Made by a program: the position numbers and the translations under genes. A DNA stretch of 64,000 bases from an uncultured Alistipes sp. (GTDB lineage: Bacteria; Bacteroidota; Bacteroidia; Bacteroidales; Rikenellaceae): positions 3,261,806 to 3,325,805 of the forward strand of contig NZ_OZ007039.1 in the NCBI RefSeq assembly GCF_963931675.1, given 5' to 3'. Every line of letters begins with the position of its first letter. Within the stretch, counting starts at the first letter, position 1. Under the pieces are notes generated by a model. It had not been told where the DNA came from and did no database searches. It was given only the letters and a program-made list of their open reading frames with translations. Shown here piece after piece: positions 9,603 through 16,885 of the stretch.

Positions 9603-10157
9603 ATGAAAAAGCTCCTCGCCTGCGCACTGTTTGCCATTGCATCGTGCACCATCGTCTCGGCCCAGAACAAGGGCGAAATGTATGTCGGCGGAATCCTCGG
9701 CGTCTCCACGTCGTCCTTCAGCGCCGATGAGACCTCCACATCCCAGACCTACTTCCGGATCGCTCCGGAGTTCGGATACTTCGTCCGTGACAACCTCCGG
9801 GTCGGCGGATCGCTCGGATACAGCATCGCGCCGCTGGAGGGCAGGACCACCCACACGGTAACCATCGGTCCCAATGTCGCCTACTACGTCAAGGTATGCG
9901 ATCGAATCTACTATGTCCCGGAAATCGGACTGGGATTCGCATACGCCTCCTTCGACGGAGTCTCCGGCGTCGGACTCGATTCCGAATTCAAATTCGGGGC
10001 CTTCGAATACCGCCATTCTGCCAAATGGAGCCTTTCGCTGAATCTCATGTCGCTCGATTATACCACGCTGTCGTTCTCGGGAGAGAATGCAACCAGCAAC
10101 GACGTGGCATTCCAGCTCGGCATCAACCCCACCGTCGGCTTCAAGTTCTACTTCTAA
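9603..10157 (+). CDS. Small outer-membrane beta-barrel protein
   Basis: A 184-residue protein with a signal peptide (MKKLLACALFAIASCTIVSAQ) followed by alternating amphipathic strands and a C-terminal aromatic residue (GFKFYF), as expected for an eight-stranded OmpW/OmpX-like or porin-family barrel. The second of two adjacent ATGs is used (9600 is the other). The open frame reaches back to 9387, but that part contains the promoter and lacks protein character. A terminator follows at once, so the gene is monocistronic. Function is not evident. Confidence 0.82.
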   Translation: MKKLLACALFAIASCTIVSAQNKGEMYVGGILGVSTSSFSADETSTSQTYFRIAPEFGYFVRDNLRVGGSLGYSIAPLEGRTTHTVTIGPNVAYYVKVCDRIYYVPEIGLGFAYASFDGVSGVGLDSEFKFGAFEYRHSAKWSLSLNLMSLDYTTLSFSGENATSNDVAFQLGINPTVGFKFYF

Positions 10158-10198
10158 GCCCGAGTCGGCCCGCACCCTGCGGTCCTCATAGCGCCAGA

Positions 10199-10231
10199 CA
10201 CCCCTGCCGGAGCATCCGACAGGGGTGTTTT
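10199..10231 (+). terminator. Rho-independent terminator
   Basis: Perfect 8-bp stem CACCCCTG / CAGGGGTG followed by TTTT, 41 bp after the barrel gene stop. Confidence 0.8.
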
Positions 10232-10294
10232 CGTGAAGAGAGGGAAGGCACCGGACCGGGAGAAACGGGGCCGGGAGAAAGGACCGGGAGAAAG

Positions 10295-10360
10295 GGCCAG
10301 GAACGGGGCCAGGAACGGGGCCAGGAACGGGGCCAGGAACGGGGCCAGGAACGGGGCCAG
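10295..10360. repeat. 12-bp tandem repeat, 5.5 copies
   Basis: The unit GGCCAGGAACGG is repeated exactly five times plus a half copy. It is preceded by degenerate related units (GGGAGAAAGGACC-like) from about 10255. It lies between the barrel gene terminator and the end of the terminase gene, in no convincing coding frame. Confidence 0.9.
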
Positions 10361-10432
10361 CGAGGGAGGGCCAGCAAGGAGAAGCAAATGCCGAACAGGA
10401 GTCCGGAAGCGGTTCCTCACGAAAAGGGGTCC

Positions 10433-11938
10433 TCACGAAAAGTGCACCCCGCGGAGGCGCTTGCGGCTGCGATCCGAAAACTCCCGCTCGACAATCCCCG
10501 TCACGACATCCGCCGCATCGTGCCAGCGATTCGCCCGGAACCGCCGCCGATAGGTCGTCAGATGGGCGTAGAGATCGGGCCAGCGGAGGTTCCAGCCCCG
10601 CGGCCAGCGCACCAGATGCAGGGCCGTGGCGGCATTCGAGAGGATCCGCGCCTCCTTGTTGCCGCTCTGGTGGAACCACTCCACCCGCACGTCCCGCGCC
10701 AGTGCCTGCACCGCCCGGGCAAAACCCCGCCCGCCGTTGTTGCTCTCGATCAGCGCCTGACGCACCCCCGACCGCACGAGCAGATCCCCCACCAGCGGCT
10801 CGGTCTCCTCCATCGACGCCCGCGAATAGACGGCATCCGTCACGTAGATCAGCCCGTCGGCATCCACCGCATAGGAGATCGAACACAGGTAGTCGTCGCC
10901 CGTGTCGGCCGTATCGGTGTAGTTGGCCCGGCGCACGATCTCGCGCGGCAGGTCGTCGTACTCCGTGAAGTTCAGGCCGTAGAGCAGCCCCTCGCGGACG
11001 GTCGGGTGGCCCTGGTACATCGCCTCGAACTGCACGGGGTCCAGCCGCCGCTTGGCCGCCAGCAGCGTCGCACCCTGCTGCGCCTCCCACAACGCCTCGC
11101 CCGGCTGACGCGGGTCGAGCTCCGTGGGCGGCGAGCCCTTCAGCGCCTCGAAGTTCAGGTGCAGCCACCCCTCCGCCAGCGGACGCTCCATCTGCGACCA
11201 TGCGTGCAGCTCCTCGACCGGCTCGCGGCGCAGCAGCGTCCCGATCAGATCCTCCTCGTGCCACCGCGTGAAGACGATCAGTTCGCGCGAGGCGTTGTGC
11301 ATCCGCGTCCGCACCACCGAGGTGTACCACTCCCAGCAGTTGGCCCGCACGAGCGGCGAATTGGCTTCAAGCGCATCTTTATATAAGTCGTCCAAAATAA
11401 AGCAGTCCACGCGGTTGCCCGTCAGCGAGCCCTCGCGGCCGACCGACAGCAGACCGCCCCGGCGGCCGATAATCTCGACCTCCTCCGATGTGCGGATATA
11501 GCCCGGCGGTTTGGTCCCCTGCTTGATGCAGGTCTCCGGGAAGAAGGTCCCGTATTCGCGCGAGTCGAGAATGCGCTGCACCCGGCGGTTGAATTTCGAG
11601 GCCAGCGACCCCGAATAGGAGGCGATCGCCACCCGCAGGTCGGGATCCAGCCCCAACAGGTAGGCCGGAAGCAGGGTCGTCGCCCCGACGCTCTTGCCGT
11701 GCTGCGGCGGCATCGTCACGATCAGACGCCGGATCCGCCCCTCGGCAAAGGCCTCCAGCACCCGGTAGTAGACCCGGTGGAAGGGTTGCAGTTCGAGAAA
11801 CGGGTAGACCCCGAGTGCAAACTCCGAAAATGCCGGAGGGGATGGCGGTGCGGCCGGAAAGGCCAGTTCCCCGATGTCGGGTACGAAAATCTCTGCGGGA
11901 GCGTTTCCCGCAGAGATCGATTCGGTTGTTTTAGCCAT
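10433..11938 (-). CDS. Phage terminase large subunit (orphan)
   Basis: A 501-residue TerL-like protein: an ATPase half with Walker A MPPQHGKS (76-83) and Walker B ILDD (181-184), then the ITRWHEED-type coupling region (VFTRWHEEDL) and a C-terminal RNase-H-like nuclease half with acidic positions (SYAVDADGLIYVTDAV, LIESNNGG, WHDAADVVTGI). TerL cuts and pumps phage DNA into proheads, but no portal, capsid or small-terminase gene is nearby. The ATG at 11938 is chosen because the upstream 51-residue extension is low-complexity. Base composition matches the chromosome, so it is a long-resident remnant or a domesticated gene. Confidence 0.85.
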   Translation of the reverse strand: MAKTTESISAGNAPAEIFVPDIGELAFPAAPPSPPAFSEFALGVYPFLELQPFHRVYYRVLEAFAEGRIRRLIVTMPPQHGKSVGATTLLPAYLLGLDPDLRVAIASYSGSLASKFNRRVQRILDSREYGTFFPETCIKQGTKPPGYIRTSEEVEIIGRRGGLLSVGREGSLTGNRVDCFILDDLYKDALEANSPLVRANCWEWYTSVVRTRMHNASRELIVFTRWHEEDLIGTLLRREPVEELHAWSQMERPLAEGWLHLNFEALKGSPPTELDPRQPGEALWEAQQGATLLAAKRRLDPVQFEAMYQGHPTVREGLLYGLNFTEYDDLPREIVRRANYTDTADTGDDYLCSISYAVDADGLIYVTDAVYSRASMEETEPLVGDLLVRSGVRQALIESNNGGRGFARAVQALARDVRVEWFHQSGNKEARILSNAATALHLVRWPRGWNLRWPDLYAHLTTYRRRFRANRWHDAADVVTGIVEREFSDRSRKRLRGVHFS

Positions 11939-12101
11939 TGGGTTGGAATTTGGGGCCGGAAACCCGGTGCTGGCGGCGCCGCGACGGGCGGATCCCCGGC
12001 CGATGGAAACTGAAAACAGGCTCCGGAGGGTGGCGCCGCACCCGGGAAGGAAGAGCCGGAGCCCTGTGACGGCCGCATCGCGGACCGCCACCCGAAAGCG
12101 G

Positions 12102-12389
12102 TCAGAGAAAGGACCGCAGATCGGAGAACGAAAAGTCGTTCAGGAACTCACCCCCGTCATCCGAGGTGTGGAACTCCCACCAGACCGGAACCAGATCCGA
12201 AATCTCGTCCCGATCACCCTCCGGATAGCGGACCCGCTCCCGGCAGACGATCACCGAGGCCGTCAGGCGGCACGCCACCTCGCCGAAATCGAAGGTCAAC
12301 GTCCCGGAAAAGTAACTCCCGTCGCCGATCGCATCCCGCAGGCGCGACGCCACTTCAAGGTAAAGTTCCGTTGATACCGAATACATCAT
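12102..12389 (-). CDS. Small conserved-looking protein beside the terminase gene
   Basis: A 95-residue protein of unknown function, starting at one of two adjacent ATGs (12389 or 12386). It has an N-terminal helix (TELYLEVASRLRDAI) and mixed beta segments (YFSGTLTFDFGEVACRLTASVIV, VWWEFHT), without membrane or signal sequences. It lies upstream of the terminase gene on the same strand and is divergent from the repressor gene, so it may be the first gene of a repressor-controlled transcript. I do not recognise the family. Confidence 0.6.
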   Translation of the reverse strand: MMYSVSTELYLEVASRLRDAIGDGSYFSGTLTFDFGEVACRLTASVIVCRERVRYPEGDRDEISDLVPVWWEFHTSDDGGEFLNDFSFSDLRSFL

Positions 12390-12417
12390 TGAATACAAAG
12401 GTTTTTTGCAAAATTAC

Positions 12418-12449
12418 TTTGCAGAAGAAAAATAAATTGTTTAACTTTG
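12418..12449 (+). promoter_or_regulatory. Predicted promoter of the repressor gene
   Basis: TTTG at 12418-12421 and TAACTTTG at 12442-12449 with a 20-bp spacer match the Bacteroidetes promoter very well. They face the repressor gene, about 80 bp upstream of it. Confidence 0.65.
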
Positions 12450-12455
12450 CAGAGA

Positions 12456-12488
12456 CAAAGATAAGTTCAAAATTTGTATTTTGTGCAA
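12456..12488 (-). promoter_or_regulatory. Predicted divergent promoter of the small gene and terminase
   Basis: On the minus strand TATCTTTG (12463-12456) matches the -7 box, with TTG at 12488-12486, 22 bp upstream. It starts 7 bp beyond the repressor -7 box, so the two promoters are back to back and one operator could control both. Confidence 0.45.
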
Positions 12489-12530
12489 TAAAGTTCAAAT
12501 ATTTTATATCATTTTTTTTGATCGAATGCC

Positions 12531-13202
12531 ATGAACGAACGGGTAAAACTGATACGGAAGCAGCTCGGGATGACGCAAGAACAACTGGCACAACGCCTTG
12601 GAATCGGAAAAGCCGCCCTCTCGATGATCGAGACCGGAAAGGCCGGACTCTCGACCCGGAACCGGAACATTCTGGTTCAGGAATTGAACGTCAATCCCGA
12701 ATGGCTCGAATCCGGCGTCGGGGAGATGTTCAACGCCGAACCCGACCTGACCGCCTACATGCACCGCACGGACAATTCACTCCCCCTGCAGAGCGTCCCC
12801 CTCTACTCCATCGAGGGAACGGCAGGACTCGTCCCCCTCTTCACCGACCGGCAACAGCAGAAACCCGTCAACTTCATCCACATCCCCAACCTCCCGAAGT
12901 GCGACGGGGCCATCTACATCGTCGGAGACTCGATGTACCCCCTGCTCAAAAGCGGCGACATCGTCCTCTACAAACAACTCAAAAACATCGAAGACATCTT
13001 CTGGGGCGACATGTACCTCCTCTCGATCGACATCGACGGCGAAGAGTACATCACCGTAAAGTACATCCAGAAATCCGAACGGCCCGGATATGTGAAGCTC
13101 GTCAGCCAGAACCCCCACCATGCCGACAAGGAGGTCGAAATCGCCCGGATCCGCGCCCTCGCACTCGTCAAGGCCAGCATCCGCATGAATTCCATCCGCT
13201 GA
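12531..13202 (+). CDS. CI/LexA-type repressor: XRE HTH plus S24 peptidase
   Basis: A 223-residue repressor. The N-terminal XRE helix-turn-helix (about residues 4-60, MTQEQLAQRLGIGKAALSMIE) is followed by a linker and an S24 peptidase domain with the nucleophile Ser134 in GDSMYPLLKSGD and the general-base Lys177 in YITVKYI. Such proteins cleave themselves when activated RecA signals DNA damage. It faces the small gene and the orphan terminase gene across overlapping promoters, which resembles a prophage lysogeny switch and suggests DNA-damage control of that pair. Confidence 0.9.
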   Translation: MNERVKLIRKQLGMTQEQLAQRLGIGKAALSMIETGKAGLSTRNRNILVQELNVNPEWLESGVGEMFNAEPDLTAYMHRTDNSLPLQSVPLYSIEGTAGLVPLFTDRQQQKPVNFIHIPNLPKCDGAIYIVGDSMYPLLKSGDIVLYKQLKNIEDIFWGDMYLLSIDIDGEEYITVKYIQKSERPGYVKLVSQNPHHADKEVEIARIRALALVKASIRMNSIR

Positions 13203-13260
13203 CCCCGAAATCTCCTGTAAATTATTTCGGTTCCGTATCGTACAATTCCGTTTTTTTTAT

Positions 13261-13268
13261 TATCTTTG
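13261..13268 (+). promoter_or_regulatory. Predicted -7 box of the kduI-kduD operon
   Basis: TATCTTTG matches TAnnTTTG 87 bp before kduI; a clear -33 box is not visible, which may mean an activator is used. Confidence 0.5.
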
Positions 13269-13355
13269 CAAGGATCGAAATTGGTTTGCCAATTTCAAAA
13301 AGGCAGCCCAATTTCACCGGAAACAGACACAATATATTAATTTTCAATACATCAC

Positions 13356-14198
13356 ATGAAAACCAATTACGAAATCCGCTATGCTGCGCATCCCGAAGAT
13401 GCCAAGCATTACGACACGGCCCGGCTGCGCCGCGACTTCCTCATCGAAAAGGTATTCTCGGCCGATGAAGTCAACATGGTCTATTCGATGTACGACCGCA
13501 TGATCGTCGGCGGCGCCATGCCCGTCCACGAAACCCTCCGCCTCGAAGCGATCGACCCGCTCAAGGCACCCTACTTCCTGACCCGCCGCGAGCTGGGTAT
13601 CTTCAACGTCGGAGGACCCGGCGTCGTAACTTCCGGAGACAAAGCCTTCGACCTCGACTACAAGGAAGCCCTCTACCTCGGGGCCGGAGACCGTGAGGTC
13701 ACCTTCGCAAGCAAGGACCCCAAGAACCCCGCCAAGTTCTACTTCAACTCCACCACGGCCCACTGCTCCTATCCCGACAAGAAGGTCACCAAGGCCGAGG
13801 CCGTCGTTGCGCACATGGGCTCGCTCGAAGGATCGAACGACCGAAACATCAACAAGATGCTCGTCAGCCAGGTGCTCCCGACCTGCCAGCTCCAGATGGG
13901 TATGACCGAACTCCTCCCCGGCAGCGTCTGGAACACCATGCCCGCTCACGTACACTCCCGCCGCATGGAGGCCTACTTCTATTTCGAAGTCCCCGAGGAG
14001 CACGCCGTCTGCCACCTCATGGGACAGGTCGACGAGACCCGTCACATCTGGATGAAGGGCGATCAGGCCGTCCTCTCGCCCGAATGGTCGATCCACAGCG
14101 CCGCGGCTACCCACAACTACACCTTCATCTGGGGTATGGGCGGTGAGAACCTCGACTACGGAGACCAGGATTTCTCGAAAATTACCGATTTGAAATAA
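13356..14198 (+). CDS. kduI: 5-dehydro-4-deoxy-D-glucuronate isomerase
   Basis: Isomerises 4-deoxy-L-threo-5-hexosulose uronate to 3-deoxy-D-glycero-2,5-hexodiulosonate in the breakdown of pectin and glycosaminoglycan uronates. The 280-residue protein is full length and contains the cupin zinc site HVHSRRMEAYFYF and the later His in SIHSAAATHNYTFIWGMGGEN that closes the metal site. It is followed 30 bp later by kduD, the next step of the pathway. Confidence 0.95.
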   Translation: MKTNYEIRYAAHPEDAKHYDTARLRRDFLIEKVFSADEVNMVYSMYDRMIVGGAMPVHETLRLEAIDPLKAPYFLTRRELGIFNVGGPGVVTSGDKAFDLDYKEALYLGAGDREVTFASKDPKNPAKFYFNSTTAHCSYPDKKVTKAEAVVAHMGSLEGSNDRNINKMLVSQVLPTCQLQMGMTELLPGSVWNTMPAHVHSRRMEAYFYFEVPEEHAVCHLMGQVDETRHIWMKGDQAVLSPEWSIHSAAATHNYTFIWGMGGENLDYGDQDFSKITDLK

Positions 14199-14228
14199 TA
14201 AACATATCCAACTAATACCTAATAAAAC

Positions 14229-15023
14229 ATGGTAAACTTTTCACTGGAAGGTAAGGTTGCCCTCGTAACGGGCGCCTCCTACGGAATCGGGTTCGCGCTG
14301 GCTACCGCATTCGCCCGCCAGGGCGCCAAGATCGTCTTCAACGACATCAAACAGGAACTCGTCGACAAAGGCCTCGCCGCCTACAAGGAGGAGGGTATCG
14401 ACGCCAAAGGATACGTCTGCGACGTAACGAACGAAGAGCAGGTCAACGCCATGGTCGCCCAGATCGAAAAAGAGGTCGGCGTGATCGACATCCTCGTCAA
14501 CAACGCCGGAATCATCAAGCGCATCCCGATGGTCGAGATGAGCGCCAAGGATTTCCGCCAGGTGATCGACATCGACCTCAACGGTCCGTTCATCGTCTCG
14601 AAGGCCGTCATCCCCTCGATGATCAAGAAGGGGCACGGAAAGATCATCAACATCTGCTCGATGATGTCCGAACTCGGCCGTGAGACCGTTTCGGCCTACG
14701 CCGCAGCAAAGGGCGGTCTGAAGATGCTCACCCGCAACATCGCGTCCGAGTACGGCGAGTACAACATCCAGTGCAACGGCATCGGCCCGGGCTACATCGC
14801 CACCCCGCAGACCGCGCCGCTGCGCGAGCGCCAGCCGGACGGATCGCGCCACCCGTTCGATTCGTTCATCGTGGCCAAGACGCCCGCTGCACGCTGGGGT
14901 ACGCCCGAAGACCTGATGGGTCCGGCCGTCTTCCTCGCATCGGAGGCTTCGGACTTCGTAAACGGCCACATCCTCTACGTCGACGGCGGCATTCTGGCCT
15001 ACATCGGCAAGCAGCCGCAGTAA
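14229..15023 (+). CDS. kduD: SDR oxidoreductase, KduD-like (gluconate 5-dehydrogenase family)
   Basis: A classical short-chain dehydrogenase of 264 residues that by context reduces 2,5-diketo-3-deoxygluconate to 2-keto-3-deoxygluconate with NAD(P)H. The Rossmann motif TGASYGIG, the NNAG motif, the catalytic Ser (NICSMMS) and the YAAAK Tyr-Lys pair are all present. Sequences of this type are often labelled gluconate 5-dehydrogenase; the pairing with kduI favours KduD. The operon ends at the terminator just downstream. Confidence 0.9.
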   Translation: MVNFSLEGKVALVTGASYGIGFALATAFARQGAKIVFNDIKQELVDKGLAAYKEEGIDAKGYVCDVTNEEQVNAMVAQIEKEVGVIDILVNNAGIIKRIPMVEMSAKDFRQVIDIDLNGPFIVSKAVIPSMIKKGHGKIINICSMMSELGRETVSAYAAAKGGLKMLTRNIASEYGEYNIQCNGIGPGYIATPQTAPLRERQPDGSRHPFDSFIVAKTPAARWGTPEDLMGPAVFLASEASDFVNGHILYVDGGILAYIGKQPQ

Positions 15024-15062
15024 TCGGGGGGGGGCCGTGAGAGGCCGCAGCCCGAAATCGGA

Positions 15063-15095
15063 AAAGGCTGTCTCTGACTGGGAGACAGCCTTTTT
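15063..15095 (+). terminator. Rho-independent terminator of kduI-kduD
   Basis: Perfect 12-bp stem AAAGGCTGTCTC / GAGACAGCCTTT with a 7-base loop, running into TTTTT. Confidence 0.92.
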
Positions 15096-15541
15096 CGTTG
15101 TCGCACAGGGGGGGGGTATGGGAAGGACGGGGGGGCAGGGCCAGGGAACCCCGCAAAGGTCCCTCGCCCATAGTACCCCTTTCCCAGAGGGGCGGTTTCC
15201 CAAATCGGTTCGCAAAAAAATTTAATAACTCGCAGTACCTCCGGATCGAAATATTTTTCATCATCCCCCATTACAAAAAACCATTCAAAAGCCATTAGAA
15301 ATCACACTCTTTAAGCAAAATCCACCCGAAGGCCGCATTCAAACGGCCCGAAACGCCGAAAAATACACCCGAGAAAGAACGTTTTGCAAATTTATTTCCT
15401 ATATTTGATGTAGTTTGATTAAGATTCTTTGAGTATCAAACCATTAAGAAGAACTTGCATGAGAATGGGCAATGGATAAGAAATTGCTAACTTGTTTTAT
15501 TACACTATATTCCTCATGCTTTTCAAATAACTCTTTTCTAA
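15096..15541. other. Gene-free stretch at the chromosome/ICE boundary
   Basis: No convincing gene. The first 100 bp are G/C-homopolymer rich, then the DNA turns AT-rich. It holds a -7-like TATATTTG at 15400-15407 without a -33 box, a 7-bp inverted repeat GTTTGAT/ATCAAAC at 15413-15419 and 15435-15441, and a 9/10 match to the CTnDOT core on the minus strand at 15386-15395. The chromosome/element joint must be in or just after this stretch. Confidence 0.6.
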
Positions 15542-15553
15542 GTGCAAAGATAC
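15542..15553 (-). other. Candidate ICE attachment core (CTnDOT-type)
   Basis: The minus strand reads GTATCTTTGCAC, a perfect match to the 10-bp GTAnnTTTGC core shared by attB and attDOT in the CTnDOT family. It lies where GC-rich chromosome gives way to element DNA. The core resembles a -7 box, but no gene lies downstream on that strand apart from convergent kduD, so an att role is the better reading. The other ICE end is outside the window, so this is unproven. Confidence 0.5.
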
Positions 15554-15653
15554 GATTTTTTCTCCAATTATAAGAATCCGTACCTTAAAAACTATCTATG
15601 TGATAAAGATAATGACATAACAGATTCGTAGCCGAGTTCACCAAACCACAGGC

Positions 15654-15822
15654 AAAGGTAACTCGTGTTCTTTTCGTCCAAGCAAGGTCAAGCCCTGCGG
15701 GTGTCGTGGAAAAATCATCCTCGCCCCGTGGGGCTTTCTGTATTTTTCCACACAACCTTGCCTGACGAGAACACGACCTTTTAGAGCCTGTAGTTTGGGA
15801 ACTCCGGCCCCGAATAGCCGGA
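15654..15822 (+). ncRNA. Large folded leader element, possible structured RNA
   Basis: Nested complementary arms: AAAGGT (15654-15659) with ACCTTT; CGTGTTCT (15664-15671) with AGAACACG (15768-15775); AAGCAAGGT (15680-15688) with ACCTTGCC near 15755; GTGGAAAAAT (15706-15715) with ATTTTTCCAC (15742-15751), perfect; and GCCC/GGGC at 15723-15734. A separate hairpin TCCGGC/GCCGGA follows at 15803-15822. The whole lies within 25 bp of the next gene start on the plus strand, so it may act as a leader RNA, a small RNA, or a folded DNA site. I cannot assign it to a named RNA family. Confidence 0.5.
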
Positions 15823-15844
15823 CTAACAAAAAATATATAATGTT

Positions 15845-16804
15845 ATGTCACAAGCAGTATTAAACAACAGTCAAGCAACAGGTCACACCGACCTGCTATC
15901 AGGTATCTTGAAGGTACAAGTGAGAAACGAAGAGAAGATTACGGAGCAAGACCGTATCTATTGCCAGAATCAGCAGGACGAGCTTTACAAGACGCTCGAC
16001 CAGATTGCCTGGTGGTACAACATCTTCAAGAGAGAAGCCGAAAAATATGAGGGTAAAATCAAACTCAAGCACGAGCCGAACGGTAAGATTACCACAAGCA
16101 GCTATGACCTCCACTATCGCTACAATAATGACGAGAAGGATTATACCCATCACGAGTTTACTCCTTTCAAGAACATCAATGAGTTGGTGGATAGCCGTCA
16201 TAACGCTATCAGAAACTTTATCAACCGCATCATCGGCTATTTCAATAACACCTACAGTGTCTCTGTTGAAGCTCCAAAGATTGATGAGAAGACTCTCCCG
16301 ATAGACTTTCGACCTGTATATAACACCTATGTAGATGTGGTTATCGAACATCTCGGAGGCAAGAGTTTCCGAGATACTGCCGAGGAAGAACTTATCAAAC
16401 GCTTCTTGCAAACTGTCAGACCTTCTTGCTGGAGCAAGGTGAAGCCTGAACTGAAGAAGGATAAAATCATCTTCCCCGACATTGTTACTTGGGATTCTAT
16501 CCATTATCAGTATTACAAGGAATATGACTTCGAATATGACTCTGACCGTAAGGTGAGCCAGTTCTGCGAAGGCATTGCTTTCGGTGCAGATGATGTACTC
16601 TGTGGCAGTATCGAGATGATTATGGGGCTTGACACCCGTAATGTAGATATATCCCGTTGGTACGACCTGACAACAACCAACGCCTTGAACATGAAGTTCT
16701 ATGCCAATGGTCGTATCGATGTCAAGTTCAAGGACAGTGCAACAGCAGAGAGTTGTTTCAAGCGACTGCGACTAAATGAAATCAAACTAAGAGACGAGAA
16801 CTGA
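15845..16804 (+). CDS. ICE accessory protein of unknown function
   Basis: A 319-residue soluble protein, the first gene inside the element end. The N-terminal half is charged and helical (KITEQDRIYCQNQQDELYKTLDQIAWWYNIFKREAEKYEG region), the C-terminal half mixed. No signal peptide, membrane span or catalytic motif is evident. It sits directly after the folded leader element and is separated by a hairpin from the methyltransferase-helicase gene. It may belong to the DUF families carried at the ends of Bacteroidetes ICEs, but I do not recognise it with confidence. Confidence 0.75.
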   Translation: MSQAVLNNSQATGHTDLLSGILKVQVRNEEKITEQDRIYCQNQQDELYKTLDQIAWWYNIFKREAEKYEGKIKLKHEPNGKITTSSYDLHYRYNNDEKDYTHHEFTPFKNINELVDSRHNAIRNFINRIIGYFNNTYSVSVEAPKIDEKTLPIDFRPVYNTYVDVVIEHLGGKSFRDTAEEELIKRFLQTVRPSCWSKVKPELKKDKIIFPDIVTWDSIHYQYYKEYDFEYDSDRKVSQFCEGIAFGADDVLCGSIEMIMGLDTRNVDISRWYDLTTTNALNMKFYANGRIDVKFKDSATAESCFKRLRLNEIKLRDEN

Positions 16805-16822
16805 TGACCACACGATATGTAT

Positions 16823-16862
16823 GACACTCCGTAGGTACTGCCTGCGGGGTGTCTTTCGTTTT
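16823..16862 (+). terminator. Hairpin with T-rich tail between ICE accessory genes
   Basis: GACACTCCG pairs with CGGGGTGTC (one wobble) and is followed by TTTCGTTTTT. It stands 24 bp before the next gene on the same strand and could terminate or attenuate transcription. Confidence 0.6.
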
Positions 16863-16885
16863 TATCCACTTCAATCATTACAGCC

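Noticed and set aside
10295..10360. CRISPR array
   Set aside because: Units are 12 bp and contiguous, with no spacers and no cas genes nearby.
15638..15829. 63-residue frame on the minus strand
   Set aside because: It reads straight through the nested hairpin element and follows its stems; structure explains the conservation better than coding.
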